Source: Phycisphaera sp.
GTDB lineage: Bacteria > Planctomycetota > Phycisphaerae > Phycisphaerales > UBA1924
Direction of reading: 5' to 3'
DNA: 64,000 nt
NCBI GenBank assembly: GCA_003712165.1
Contig: RHLH01000001.1
Location: forward strand, 1,709,575 to 1,773,574
Each line of letters opens with the position of its first letter. The stretch's first letter is position 1. Below are positions 46,882 to 56,799 of the stretch, piece after piece. The translations under genes and the position numbers were made by a program. Under the pieces are notes generated by a model, which had not been told where the DNA came from, ran no database searches, and saw nothing but the letters and a program-made list of their open reading frames with translations.

Positions 46882-48630
46882 ATGACAACGACACAATCGG
46901 CATCCACACTCGATTTCACGGCAGGCGCCAGAGCAGTCCGAGCCCCGCGCGGAAGCCAGCTCACCTGCAAGACCTGGCAAGCCGAGGCAGCCATGCGGAT
47001 GCTCATGAATAACCTCGATCCCGAGGTCGCCGAGCACCCCGACGCTCTGGTTGTGTACGGCGGCCGAGGCCGTGCAGCGCGCTCGTGGGCCGCGTTCGAT
47101 TCGATTGTTGAAACACTCAAAAGACTGGACACCGATGAGACGCTTCTCGTCCAGTCGGGCAAACCAGTGGGCATTGTGCGAACCCACCCGGATTCACCCC
47201 GCGTGCTCATCGCCAACAGCAACATTGTTCCCCACTGGGCAACGCAGGATCAGTTTGACGAGTACGAAGCCAAGGGGCTGATGATCTTCGGGCAAATGAC
47301 TGCCGGATCGTGGATCTACATCGGCACTCAGGGCATCCTGCAGGGCACGTACGAGACGTTCGCCGAGTGCGGCAGGACGGACTTCGGTGGATCTCTCAAG
47401 GGCAAACTCTGCGTGACAGGTGGTTGCGGCGGCATGGGCGGTGCGCAGCCGCTGGCGGTCACGCTCACCGAGGGAACCTGCCTCATCGCCGACGTAGATC
47501 TCACGAGGCTCGAGCGGCGCCGAGACGATCGGTACCTCGACGAAATCGTGGATGGGCTGGACAACGCGATCGATCGGGCTGTTGAACTCACAGGGCGAGG
47601 TGAAGCAGTATCAGTCGGCGTGCACGCCAACGCTGTCGAACTGCTGGAGAGACTGCTCGAACGCAACATCACACCCGATGTACTGACCGACCAGACCTCA
47701 GCGCACGACCCGCTCGAGGGATACGTGCCCGTTGAGTACACCTTCGAACAAGCAGCCGAGGAACGCGTTCGCGACGCGAAGGCCTACCAGAAGCTCAGCA
47801 TCGACTCGATGACTCGGCACGTGCGCGCGATGGTGGAACTCCAAAGGCGAGGCGCGATCGTGTTCGACTACGGCAACAACATCCGCCAACGCGCACTCGA
47901 CAACGGATTCGAAGACGCGTTCGCGTTCCCAGGGTTCGTCCCCGCGTACATCAGGGAGCAGTTCTGCGTCGGGCGGGGCCCGTTCCGCTGGGTAGCGCTC
48001 TCGGGCGACCCGGCTGATATCTACAAGACCGACAAGGCGTTGCTTGATCTTTTCCCAAAGGACTCTGGCCCCTACGGCGAACGGCTCCACCGCTGGATCC
48101 TCGGCTGTCACAAGAACCCAGAAGCCCTCCTCACCGGGGACTTCGAGAAATGCGAGCCAAGATTCGGCTGGCAGGGCCTGCCCTCGCGCATCTGCTGGTT
48201 TGGGCTGGGTGAACGCGATAAAGCGGGCCTGAAATTCAACGAGATGGTCGCCTCGGGCGAACTCATGGCGCCGGTTGTCATCGGACGCGACCACCTCGAC
48301 TGCGGCTCGGTCGCAAGCCCAAACCGGGAAACCGAGGGCATGCTCGACGGCTCCGACGCGATCAGCGACTGGGCACTGCTCAACGCGATGGTGAACGTCG
48401 CATCGGGTTCGAGTTGGGTCAGCCTCCACCACGGGGGAGGCGTCGGCATCGGGTTCAGCCAGCACGCTGGGCAGGTCATCGTCGCCGACGGCACCCCGGA
48501 AGCCGCTGCACGTATCTCGCGGGTGCTCGCGAACGACCCGATGATGGGTATCTTCCGACACGCCGACGCGGGGTACGACACCGCAGCCAAGTGCGCCAAG
48601 AACCAGCAAGTCGACATTCCGATGCAGTAG
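46882..48630 (+). CDS. hutU: Urocanate hydratase
   Basis: NAD-dependent hydratase that turns urocanate into imidazolonepropionate. 582 residues with the family landmarks [26 protein letters not shown] (NAD site), [11 protein letters not shown] with the catalytic Cys in [12 protein letters not shown], and [16 protein letters not shown] near the C-terminus. Between the catalytic Cys and the start of the ending is a 20-residue Cys-rich insert ([19 protein letters not shown]). The start ATG at 46882 is 134 bp from the divergent 44625-46748 gene. Completes steps 1 and 2 with hutH. Confidence 0.95.
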   Translation: MTTTQSASTLDFTAGARAVRAPRGSQLTCKTWQAEAAMRMLMNNLDPEVAEHPDALVVYGGRGRAARSWAAFDSIVETLKRLDTDETLLVQSGKPVGIVRTHPDSPRVLIANSNIVPHWATQDQFDEYEAKGLMIFGQMTAGSWIYIGTQGILQGTYETFAECGRTDFGGSLKGKLCVTGGCGGMGGAQPLAVTLTEGTCLIADVDLTRLERRRDDRYLDEIVDGLDNAIDRAVELTGRGEAVSVGVHANAVELLERLLERNITPDVLTDQTSAHDPLEGYVPVEYTFEQAAEERVRDAKAYQKLSIDSMTRHVRAMVELQRRGAIVFDYGNNIRQRALDNGFEDAFAFPGFVPAYIREQFCVGRGPFRWVALSGDPADIYKTDKALLDLFPKDSGPYGERLHRWILGCHKNPEALLTGDFEKCEPRFGWQGLPSRICWFGLGERDKAGLKFNEMVASGELMAPVVIGRDHLDCGSVASPNRETEGMLDGSDAISDWALLNAMVNVASGSSWVSLHHGGGVGIGFSQHAGQVIVADGTPEAAARISRVLANDPMMGIFRHADAGYDTAAKCAKNQQVDIPMQ

Positions 48631-48655
48631 CGGGTTCTCTGGTACGCTCCGCGCG

Positions 48656-50191
48656 ATGCGATCGCTCTTTGCATTGGCTTTGCTTCTTGTAGCCCCGCTC
48701 ATTCCCGCTTGCGCGCACCGCGCAGACTGGGTGAGACTTGATCATCCGTTGGCCGCCCCGCCAGAGCCCATTCAGGAATTCCGCGGCTTGTGGGTCGCGA
48801 CCGTTGACAATATCGACTGGCCGAGCGAACCAGGCCTGAGCCGAACGGAACAGAAGGCCGAAGCGGTTCAGATCCTCGATCTGGCGGTTGACCTCAGGCT
48901 CAACGCGATCGTACTGCAGGTGAGACCCTGCGCCGACGCGCTGTATCGTTCACCCTACGAACCTTGGTCGGCCTTCCTGACCGGCGAGCAGGGCAAGAAC
49001 CCCGGCTACGACCCGTTGGCCTTCTGGATCGAAGAGGCACACGCCAGAGGACTCCATCTGCACGCGTGGATCAATCCCTTCAGAGCGTGGCACCCCAAGA
49101 CACCTGGAACTCCAGCGAAGAACAGCATCGTCGCAAAGCGCCCTAAGTTTCTTATTGAGCACGGCGAGTACTACTGGCTCGACCCCGGAGATAACAACGC
49201 CCAAGAACTGGCACTCACTGTCATCGATGACATCGTGCGGCGCTACGACATCGACGGCCTGCACGTCGACGACTATTTCTACCCCTACCCGATCGAAGGC
49301 GTGACGTTTAGCGACAGCAGGACATTCGGGGCGTACATTGCGACCGGCGGAAGACTCGACCGATCCGATTGGCGTCGTCTCAATATCGATCGCTTTGTGC
49401 GAGACATGTACGCAAGTGTCAAACGGCAGCGTCCTGAAGTGCTTGTCGGCATCAGCCCGTTCGGAATCTGGAGACCCGGATACCCCGAGGGCGTGGTCGG
49501 GTTTGATGCCTACACGGGACTCGCCGCCGATGCCAGGCGCTGGCTCCGCGAGGGATGGCTCGACTATGTGTCACCTCAGTTGTACTGGAAGATCGAGTCA
49601 GAGGGACAGCCGTTTGAGCCCCTGCTCGACTGGTGGACCAGCAACAACCCGGCAGGTCGTCACGTCTGGCCCGGTATCTATCTCACACGCATCAAAGCAG
49701 ATGGTGGCTGGGCACCCGAGGACATCACCGGACAGATTGAATTGCTTAAGTCACATCCCGACGCGAACGGATTCGTGCTCTTTTCAGCAATTGGCATGAC
49801 CGAAGATCGACAGGAAATCAACCCTGCTCTCAGGCGGACTCTTGCTGATCACGCGAACATCCCAGACACGCCCTGGCTTGGAACGAACACAACAAGATCA
49901 CCAGAGATCCGAGTGACAACTGCAGTTGGTTATTCGCGGGTGTCCATATCGGCTCTGCCGCGTGAAGCAGAAGGCTGGGTCCTCTGGACCAAAGCAGGAA
50001 GTAACTGGAGTTTACGTGAATTGCCGTCAACAACAACGATTGCCACGTTTCCAGATTACCAGAGCACAGACCCGATCCTTTGCATTGCAGTTCAGCCTAT
50101 CCACTCAGGCGGGCGACGCGGCTCGGCGGTTGTGTATCAGCGCACCATTCCTGCACCGGTGCAACCAGCAGGATCACTCGAGACCAAGTAA
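48656..50191 (+). CDS. GHL10/DigH-like family lipoprotein glycosidase
   Basis: A 511-residue exported lipoprotein: signal peptide with lipobox ending in Cys19 (PLIPAC). The catalytic domain shows the GHL10 (DUF187) pattern EFRGLWVATVDNIDWPS (41-57) and GLHVDDYFYPYP with the expected acidic residues, and SPFGIWRPGYPEG further on. Escherichia coli DigH (YddW), a member of this family, is an outer-membrane lipoprotein that cleaves denuded peptidoglycan glycan strands. Here it follows hutU by 25 bp and precedes the MurNAc-salvage genes, making a glycan-strand-cleaving role plausible. About 130 C-terminal residues form a separate beta-type domain. Confidence 0.87.
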   Translation: MRSLFALALLLVAPLIPACAHRADWVRLDHPLAAPPEPIQEFRGLWVATVDNIDWPSEPGLSRTEQKAEAVQILDLAVDLRLNAIVLQVRPCADALYRSPYEPWSAFLTGEQGKNPGYDPLAFWIEEAHARGLHLHAWINPFRAWHPKTPGTPAKNSIVAKRPKFLIEHGEYYWLDPGDNNAQELALTVIDDIVRRYDIDGLHVDDYFYPYPIEGVTFSDSRTFGAYIATGGRLDRSDWRRLNIDRFVRDMYASVKRQRPEVLVGISPFGIWRPGYPEGVVGFDAYTGLAADARRWLREGWLDYVSPQLYWKIESEGQPFEPLLDWWTSNNPAGRHVWPGIYLTRIKADGGWAPEDITGQIELLKSHPDANGFVLFSAIGMTEDRQEINPALRRTLADHANIPDTPWLGTNTTRSPEIRVTTAVGYSRVSISALPREAEGWVLWTKAGSNWSLRELPSTTTIATFPDYQSTDPILCIAVQPIHSGGRRGSAVVYQRTIPAPVQPAGSLETK

Positions 50192-50465
50192 AGCGACTTT
50201 TGCTGTCCCGCGAACCGCGTGATAGTCGTCAAGCCCATACACGATCGAGGACAGCTGGTCCTGTACAAGCGACACCAGTTGGGTGTCGCGCAGCCTGCAG
50301 CAGCACCCAGACGGAGCTGTAATGTGACATCATCAAGACACTCGAAGAGCCGGGCCGAATCAGATCGGCGTACGTCTGGCTTGTTGCGCATGATACCTGC
50401 TTTGTGCCATCCAAGAGGGCGACTTTGATCCTGGTGCCTCCGATGTCGATCCCGAGCCACGCCAA
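50192..50465 (-). pseudogene. Decayed ROK-family sugar kinase remnant
   Basis: On the minus strand from ATG 50465 the first 37 residues (WLGIDIGGTRIKVALLDG and onward) match the N-terminus of ROK/NagK-type sugar kinases. The similarity then shifts frame twice: one frame supplies a piece reading LFECLDDVTLQL with GAAAGCATP, and the original frame resumes at TGVACTGPAVLDRVW before a stop. No C-terminal domain exists, since the GHL10 gene occupies the rest. It fills the otherwise empty 341 bp (50192-50532) between 48656-50191 and 50533. Read as a frameshifted and truncated gene; an aminosugar kinase ancestor fits the neighbourhood. Confidence 0.6.
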
Positions 50466-50532
50466 TCGCCCGCCCTCCGACAGTTCCCTGTACCATACCC
50501 GTGCGGGAGTCTTAGCGGAGGTCTAGTGCCGT

Positions 50533-51366
50533 ATGCGTATCGGTGTTTGTTCATGGTCGTTGCAGCCTGGCTCGCCCGATGATCTTGCACGCAAGGCCGG
50601 CGAGTGCGGCTTGTCATCGGTCCAACTCGCGCTCGAACCGCTGCTCGCAGGTGAGTGGGATCTCAATGAAACAGCTTCGGTACTCCGTGCCAATGGGATA
50701 CAGATCCTATCCGCGATGGTCCAAACCAAAGGTGAGGACTACACGACTCTCAACACGATTCGGCAAACTGGAGGACTACGACCTGACGAGCACTGGGAGA
50801 CGAATTTAGCATTGGCACGAAGAGCTGCACCGATGTGTACAAAGTTCGGGATCGACCTAGTTACCTTTCATGCAGGCTTTATGCCGCACGACACAGCCGA
50901 TCCTGAGTTCTCACTCATACGAGATCGTGTTCTGGAGTTCTCCCAGTGCTTCCACGATCACGGCGTTCGGGTTGCACTCGAAACTGGTCAGGAGTCAGCC
51001 GAAACCCTTCGTTTCTTCTTAGAACAACTCAGGTCCGACGCAATCGGTGTCAACTTCGACCCAGCGAACATGATCCTCTACGGCATGGGCGACCCCGCCG
51101 ATGCGTTGCTGCTTCTGTACAAACACACGTACCAGATCCATCTTAAAGATGCGACTCAGGCGCACACGCCCGGCGAATGGGGCGCAGAGACGCCCGTCGG
51201 CAGGGGGCACGTGGACTGGACCTCTCTCTTCGAGACGGTTGCTGAGCGGCATCTCAATGTTGACATGTGTTTCGAGAGAGAAGCCGGCGACTCGCGGGTG
51301 CGAGATATCAGCGATGGCCTTGACTATCTCATGCCCCTTCTGAAATCTGCCGGGGCACAGATATGA
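50533..51366 (+). CDS. Sugar phosphate isomerase/epimerase (xylose isomerase-like TIM barrel)
   Basis: A 277-residue AP-endonuclease-family-2 TIM barrel. MRIGVCSWSL begins the first strand; LVTFHAGFM, VALETGQ, IGVNFDPANMILYG and YQIHLKDA carry the metal and substrate residues (Glu, Asp, His) at strand ends, and the later VDMCFEREAG the last acidic ligand. Enzymes of this fold isomerise or epimerise ketoses or keto-sugars, and are often paired with Gfo/Idh oxidoreductases, as here, where the next gene overlaps by 4 bp. Substrate not identifiable. First gene of the coupled run that ends with murQ. Confidence 0.85.
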   Translation: MRIGVCSWSLQPGSPDDLARKAGECGLSSVQLALEPLLAGEWDLNETASVLRANGIQILSAMVQTKGEDYTTLNTIRQTGGLRPDEHWETNLALARRAAPMCTKFGIDLVTFHAGFMPHDTADPEFSLIRDRVLEFSQCFHDHGVRVALETGQESAETLRFFLEQLRSDAIGVNFDPANMILYGMGDPADALLLLYKHTYQIHLKDATQAHTPGEWGAETPVGRGHVDWTSLFETVAERHLNVDMCFEREAGDSRVRDISDGLDYLMPLLKSAGAQI

Positions 51367-52397
51367 ATGAGATACGCGCAGGGGTCATCGGCCTGGGGTT
51401 CATTGGCCAGACTCACATCCGCGCCTACAACACCGCGCACGATAGCGGACTGCCGGTGAAGCTCGCTGGTGTCGCAGATAAGAACGCCGATCTGCTAACG
51501 GGCACATTCGAAACGCAGGGCAACATTGACTCCACGACGCACGATGCGCTCTTCGATCCTGAACAGACATGCACCACTACCGATCCAACGACACTGATTG
51601 AATCTGACGATATTGATCTTATCAGTATCTGCACTCATACAGATACACACATAGAACTCGCGCTACAAGCATTGCGTGCCGGCAAACACGTACTCGTTGA
51701 GAAACCAGTTGCACGTACTTCAAGCGACATCTCCATACTGACCAGCGCGGCCGCGGAAGCTGAAAAGCAGCGTGTTCTATGCATGCCCGCGATGTGCATG
51801 CGGTTCTGGCCTGCTTGGGCCTGGTTGCGCGACGCCGTGACCACAGGCATCTACGGCAGGACTCGATCGGCCACCTTCCAAAGACTCGGTTCCACACCTG
51901 GGTGGTCAGACGGTTTCTACAAAGACAAGTCCAGGTCGGGAGGCGCGCTACTTGACCTGCATATCCATGACACCGACTTTGTTCACGCCTGCTTCGGTGT
52001 GCCCGATTCTGTGACCAGCACGGGCGATGAAGATCACATCTCGACGCAGTACACATACAACGACACACCTGTTCACGTCGCGGCAGAGGGATGCTGGGAT
52101 CGCCACCCATCTGCCCCGTTCGTCATGCGATACAGCGTCTGCTTTGAACGGGCAACGGCCGAGTTCTCACTAGGAGCTGATCATGAGCTCGTGCTTCATG
52201 ACGACAGCGGCTCGACACCGATCAATCTCAGCCGGCTCACCGGCTGGGACATGCAGATCCGCGCCTATCTCATCGCGATCGGCGAGGGCGCCTCGACACC
52301 GCCCGTCACGATGCATGACGCACTGCGGGTCATGCAAACAATCGAAGCCGAGCAACGCTCGCTAGCTATGGGCGGTTCCCGGCGGCTCGAACGGTAA
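51363..52397 (+). CDS. Gfo/Idh/MocA family oxidoreductase
   Basis: A 344-residue NAD(P)-dependent sugar oxidoreductase. Rossmann motif GVIGLGFIGQTH is at 7-18, and the family signature HVLVEKPVA at 109-117 includes the catalytic-region Lys114; the C-terminal half has the DLHIHDTDFVHACFG segment with the conserved Asp-His pair. The ATG overlaps the isomerase stop by 4 bp and is followed 7 bp later by the symporter. In combination with the isomerase, it may oxidise and re-form a sugar (3-keto type chemistry). The particular sugar cannot be read; MurNAc or GlcNAc derivatives are a contextual guess. Confidence 0.87.
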   Translation: MNEIRAGVIGLGFIGQTHIRAYNTAHDSGLPVKLAGVADKNADLLTGTFETQGNIDSTTHDALFDPEQTCTTTDPTTLIESDDIDLISICTHTDTHIELALQALRAGKHVLVEKPVARTSSDISILTSAAAEAEKQRVLCMPAMCMRFWPAWAWLRDAVTTGIYGRTRSATFQRLGSTPGWSDGFYKDKSRSGGALLDLHIHDTDFVHACFGVPDSVTSTGDEDHISTQYTYNDTPVHVAAEGCWDRHPSAPFVMRYSVCFERATAEFSLGADHELVLHDDSGSTPINLSRLTGWDMQIRAYLIAIGEGASTPPVTMHDALRVMQTIEAEQRSLAMGGSRRLER

Positions 52398-52404
52398 GTG
52401 CTCT

Positions 52405-54009
52405 ATGCCCTTGTCATACATCACCACCGCAAACGGACTGCTCGCCTTTGACTGGGCCGTGCTCGGAGCGTACTTCGCGCTGATCGTAATCAGCGGCATC
52501 TGGTTTGCTCGGAAGAAACAACGCTCAACCGACGACTACTTCAAGGGTTCGAGCAAGCTGCCTTCATGGGCTGTCGCGGTCTCGATCGTCGCGACCAGCC
52601 TCTCTGCCGCCACTTTCCTCGGGGTGCCAGAGTCGAGCTACACAGGAGATCTGACCTACTTATCCACGAATCTCGGCATGATCCTGGCCGCGTTGGTCAT
52701 CGCGTTCTTGTTTATCCCAGTCTTTTACCGCCACAACGTTGGCTCGATCTACGAACTGCTGGACCATCGCTACGGGCCGGGCGCGAGCAAAGCCGCAAGC
52801 GCTGCGTTCCTGCTCGGCAGGCTTCTTGCGAGTGGCGCAAGGCTCTATCTCATAGCTATTCCGCTCACGCTCATTCTCTATGGAACAGAGACCGAGCTTT
52901 CGCTCGCATCAGTCGGCACATCAGTTGCTGTGGTGACGTTCGTCGGTATTCTCTACACGCTCATCGGTGGCATCACGAGTGTCATCTGGACAGATGTCGT
53001 GCAGTACTGCGTGCTTGTTGGCGCCGGGATTGCTGCAGTGATACTGGTCGTTTCTCGACTCGATGTACCCATGCATGAAATCTTCGACACACTCGCAAAG
53101 GGCAGCAATGGTGCCAGCAAGCTCAGGGTCATCAACACAGGGCTAGATCCGAAGCTGCCGTTCACACTTGGCACGGCACTCATCGGGTTCACGGTGCTCG
53201 GGATTGGCTCATACGGAACAGATCAGGATCTTGCTCAGCGGATGCTCACGTGCAAGAACGCCAGAGCCGGTTCGAGATCGGTTATAACGGGAATCCTTCT
53301 CGGTATCCCGACCGTCGCCGTGTTCCTGCTCGTGGGGCTCGCGCTCTGGATTTACTACCAGCACCCCGACTTCCTTGACCGTCCACCTACACAGCTTGCG
53401 TCAGATGATTCCCGCAAGACATTCCTCGTGTTCATCATGTCGGAGATGCCCGCCGGGATGACCGGTCTTATGATCGCGGGCCTGTTTGCTGCAGGACTGA
53501 GCAGCGTGAACTCCGCGATGAACGCGATGAGTGCCGCGTTCATCAACGATTTCTACCGCCCGGCGTTACCCGATAAGCCACCAGAACACTACGTTCATGC
53601 CGGCCGGATCGGTGTCGTGTTATTCGGCACCCTCCTCGGAATGTTCGCGCTGCTTTGTGTTATCTGGCAGCGCGCTGATCGCGAGCACCAGGAATCGAGC
53701 GAACTCCTCAATTTCGCTCTCGGTGTCATGGCATTCGCCTACGCCGGGCTTGTGCCCGTCTTTCTGACAGCGATCCTGACCAAGCGGGGGACCACCCTCT
53801 CGATCATCGCTGCTCTTATCTCCGGCTTTGTCATCACAGGTTTGATGCAACCCGCGGCCTACGCAGACTCGGTGCACGAGCAACAAACCGGTTTACAGGG
53901 GCTGTTCAGCGATCTCCTGTCGCTGCACTTCACATGGCGCCTCTGCATCGCAGCAGGAATCTCGTTCGCAATCGCCGCCTGGCCAAGCGGAGCCAAGCGA
54001 GATGCGTGA
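52405..54009 (+). CDS. Sodium:solute symporter (SSS family)
   Basis: A 534-residue membrane protein with about 13 hydrophobic segments, beginning with WAVLGAYFALIVISGIWFARKKQ and including the SWAVAVSIVATSLSAATFLGVPE sodium-site region and DQDLAQRMLTCKNARAG, both typical of SSS-family sugar or amino-acid importers. It likely imports the substrate for the downstream glycosidase and kinase, replacing the AmpG or PTS route used elsewhere. The GH20-like gene overlaps its end by 8 bp. Substrate is inference from context. Confidence 0.88.
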   Translation: MPLSYITTANGLLAFDWAVLGAYFALIVISGIWFARKKQRSTDDYFKGSSKLPSWAVAVSIVATSLSAATFLGVPESSYTGDLTYLSTNLGMILAALVIAFLFIPVFYRHNVGSIYELLDHRYGPGASKAASAAFLLGRLLASGARLYLIAIPLTLILYGTETELSLASVGTSVAVVTFVGILYTLIGGITSVIWTDVVQYCVLVGAGIAAVILVVSRLDVPMHEIFDTLAKGSNGASKLRVINTGLDPKLPFTLGTALIGFTVLGIGSYGTDQDLAQRMLTCKNARAGSRSVITGILLGIPTVAVFLLVGLALWIYYQHPDFLDRPPTQLASDDSRKTFLVFIMSEMPAGMTGLMIAGLFAAGLSSVNSAMNAMSAAFINDFYRPALPDKPPEHYVHAGRIGVVLFGTLLGMFALLCVIWQRADREHQESSELLNFALGVMAFAYAGLVPVFLTAILTKRGTTLSIIAALISGFVITGLMQPAAYADSVHEQQTGLQGLFSDLLSLHFTWRLCIAAGISFAIAAWPSGAKRDA

Positions 54010-55702
54010 ACCGCGGATCGAGACACTCCCGCTTCTTCCCCGCCCCCGCCGGGCACAAAGCCTGCTTTCCACAACGGATATCAGCAAGCGCAGGAACGTG
54101 TGCTTCGATCCTCACAATCTGACGAGACCCTGCGAGCACACCATCCGTGCGGCAGACACAATTGAGATCGTTGCAAGAGACGAAGACGCTCTGCGAGCAG
54201 CCAACACAACACTGGATCAACTCTCAAGACTTTGCACTCGGTGCCATGCATTCGAGATACACGACTGGGCGCAGTTTGCACACCGCGGCTTCATGCTCGA
54301 CGTTTCTCGCGATCGTATCCCAACGATGGAACATCTCAAATCCATCGTAAAGTTGCTCGCTGCGATGAAGTTCAACCACCTCCAACTTTACTTTGAGCAC
54401 ACATTCGCTTACAGCGGTCACGAACAGATCTGGAACGGCCTCGACCCGATGACTGCAGAGCATATCCACGAGTTGGATTTGCTCTGCACGAATCACGGCA
54501 TCGAGCTTGCGGCGAACCAGAATTGCTTCGGGCACCTCTCTCACTGGCTCAGCCATCCAGATTACGCACACCTCGCGGAAACTCACGATGAGTACGAGTT
54601 TTACGGGTTTCGACGGCAAGGCCCTTTCTCACTCAATCCAGGCCATCCAGGTTCAAAGGCACTGATTCGTGATTGGCTTGCACAGCTCCGCGCGTGCCAT
54701 ACAAGTCAGCGGGTCAACATCGGATGCGATGAGGTTGCAGACCTCGGCACAGGCAGTTCGAAAGCGCTTGTACAGCAGCTCGGATACGAGCATGTCTACT
54801 CGCAGTTCGTAGGCGGTGTTGCCGACATCTGCTCAGATATCGGATTCCACCCGATGTTCTGGGCCGACGTGGCGCTGAGCCATCCTCGATGCCTCGATCG
54901 TCTGCCCGATAATATGACAGGACTTGTTTGGGGATACGAACCGGAATCACCCTTCGCAGAAGGCCTCGATAAACTAAGAGCAAGACAGATGTCCGCGTGG
55001 ATTTGCCCAGGTACCAGCTGCTGGCGGTCGTTCGCAGGGAGAACGACGGAACGCCTCGCAAACATCAAGGCTGCCGCCAAGATCGGTTCATCGTACAAAT
55101 GCCAAGGTTTCTTGCTGACAAGTTGGGGCGATCTCGGTCACAGGCAACAGTGGCCGATCACGCTGCGCGCACTCGCCGACGGCGCCGCCGCCGCTTGGTC
55201 AGGAGAATATCTTGCTGAGCCAAGCGCGGTCGACATTCATGTGTTTGACGAACCTGACTCCGGACTCGCTGCCTGGCTCGACGCACTCGGGGATGCAGAT
55301 CTGCAACTTCGCGAGGCTCGGGATGCACAGAATCTACCCCGCCTGCTCAATTCGTCTGCACTCTTCCATGAGCTTCACCCGGCCCACGAGTCGATGCCTA
55401 TTCGAGGTGGCATCACCGAGTGGAATGAGATTCGAGCGATACTTGACGAGCTAAGTAACCGCGTCCCAACTCTGAATGAGCCGCTCATACGCACCGAAGT
55501 TCTGCACTCGCTCGATTGCAGCCGATTCGCGTGCGACACGGCGATCATGCGCAGAGGAGGACAACAAGCCGCGGGCCTAGACAACATCATCTCCCAACAC
55601 AAACAACTCTGGCGCGAGCGTTCTCGGTTCCCTGGTCTGGCGGCGAGTACACAGCACTACACAACCCTCCATAGCCGACTCAAGCACGAGACCACATCAT
55701 GA
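54002..55702 (+). CDS. GH20-like beta-N-acetylhexosaminidase, cytoplasmic
   Basis: A 566-residue protein without signal peptide. A short N-terminal alpha/beta domain (about 1-95) precedes a TIM barrel that starts RGFMLDVSRDRIP and contains FGHLSHWLSHPDYAHLAE and the catalytic Asp-Glu pair in NIGCDEVADLG (about 243-244), the GH20 hallmark. Predicted to remove non-reducing GlcNAc (or similar) from imported disaccharides. The barrel has an extended C-terminal region (about 400-566) of helical character. It overlaps the symporter by 8 bp and anmK by 4 bp, so an intracellular supply of anhydro-MurNAc is a reasonable reading. Confidence 0.82.
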   Translation: MREPRIETLPLLPRPRRAQSLLSTTDISKRRNVCFDPHNLTRPCEHTIRAADTIEIVARDEDALRAANTTLDQLSRLCTRCHAFEIHDWAQFAHRGFMLDVSRDRIPTMEHLKSIVKLLAAMKFNHLQLYFEHTFAYSGHEQIWNGLDPMTAEHIHELDLLCTNHGIELAANQNCFGHLSHWLSHPDYAHLAETHDEYEFYGFRRQGPFSLNPGHPGSKALIRDWLAQLRACHTSQRVNIGCDEVADLGTGSSKALVQQLGYEHVYSQFVGGVADICSDIGFHPMFWADVALSHPRCLDRLPDNMTGLVWGYEPESPFAEGLDKLRARQMSAWICPGTSCWRSFAGRTTERLANIKAAAKIGSSYKCQGFLLTSWGDLGHRQQWPITLRALADGAAAAWSGEYLAEPSAVDIHVFDEPDSGLAAWLDALGDADLQLREARDAQNLPRLLNSSALFHELHPAHESMPIRGGITEWNEIRAILDELSNRVPTLNEPLIRTEVLHSLDCSRFACDTAIMRRGGQQAAGLDNIISQHKQLWRERSRFPGLAASTQHYTTLHSRLKHETTS

Positions 55703-56799
55703 ATGGCGACCGCATGATCATCGGTGTGATGACCGGCACCAGTATGGACGCGATCGATGCTTCACTCGTTCGTATCTCAGGTGCCGGGTACAAGATGCGC
55801 ATAAACATGGAACGCTTTGAGTCCCAGCCTCTCGGGTCACTCGGCAATGAGCTCCGAGAGCTCGCAAACGGCGCTCTCACCTCGGCGTCTGAATTCGCTA
55901 GGCTGGGTCTTTCTTTCGGCGAGACTATCGCTCAGTTCCTTGACACAGGATTTCAACCAAGGCGTGCCGATCTCGTCGTACTGCACGGCCAAACGATCTA
56001 CCACAAGCCCCCGCTGACATGGCAGCTCATCAACCCCTGGCCAGTTGCCGCTCGCTTGAGAACACCCGTGCTCTACGACCTGCGCAGAGCAGACCTGGCC
56101 TGCGGAGGACAAGGCGCGCCGCTCACGCCTATTGCCGACGCGATCATGTTAGGTGCAGACGATCGTGGTCGAGCCATCGTAAATCTTGGTGGTTTCTGCA
56201 ACGTCACGTTGCTGCCTGCGCTACCACGTGACAGTCTCGATCCCCAACTGATCTCCGGCATGGATATCTGTCCCTGTAACCACTGGCTCGACAGAGCGGC
56301 AAAGAACTACTTTGATATCGCGTTCGATGAGGAAGGCGAAAGAGCCTCCAAAGGGAATGTCGTCGGCGGTCTTCGCGAGAAACTACACAGTGAGTGGGCA
56401 GGCATTATCCCACGCACATCGCTCGGAAGCGACCACGAAGGGTTGCCGTACACGAATGGGCTTGTGGGTGAAGATGTTCTAGCGACACTCTGTGATGTCA
56501 TTGGGAGTCTGATCGCGGAAAGTACCATGGGCTCTGATGAGATTCTCTGCGCAGGGGGCTCAACTCGAAACAGCTCTCTCATGGATTCGATCCGTGCCCA
56601 TACCAACATCCCAGTCTTGACTACTCAGGAGGCGGGTGTGGACCCACTCCACCGTGAAGCCGTTGCCATGGCGGTACTCGGTGCTCTCTCATTGGATGGC
56701 TTGCCTATCGGTCTCGAAAGTGTGACAGGCGTGAAGCAGCCCATCGTATCGGGATCGTGGTGTTTCCCCGACGGCCCACATACACTGCGTCATGGCTAA
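55699..56799 (+). CDS. anmK: Anhydro-N-acetylmuramic acid kinase
   Basis: Hydrolyses the 1,6-anhydro bond of anhydro-MurNAc and phosphorylates it to MurNAc-6-phosphate. The GTSMDAIDA motif (13-21) identifies the family; the following VVLHGQTIYHKP, DLRRADLACGGQGAPLTP (with catalytic Asp) and GGFCNVTLLP elements are in order. 366 residues is normal. Its substrate arises only from lytic transglycosylase action on peptidoglycan, so it firmly links the block to wall turnover. The ATG overlaps the GH20-like stop by 4 bp, and murQ overlaps its end by 8 bp. Confidence 0.94.
   Translation: MNGDRMIIGVMTGTSMDAIDASLVRISGAGYKMRINMERFESQPLGSLGNELRELANGALTSASEFARLGLSFGETIAQFLDTGFQPRRADLVVLHGQTIYHKPPLTWQLINPWPVAARLRTPVLYDLRRADLACGGQGAPLTPIADAIMLGADDRGRAIVNLGGFCNVTLLPALPRDSLDPQLISGMDICPCNHWLDRAAKNYFDIAFDEEGERASKGNVVGGLREKLHSEWAGIIPRTSLGSDHEGLPYTNGLVGEDVLATLCDVIGSLIAESTMGSDEILCAGGSTRNSSLMDSIRAHTNIPVLTTQEAGVDPLHREAVAMAVLGALSLDGLPIGLESVTGVKQPIVSGSWCFPDGPHTLRHG

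Noticed and set aside
47698..48702. 334-codon minus-strand frame opposite hutU
   Set aside because: Antisense shadow of urocanate hydratase with no recognisable domain.
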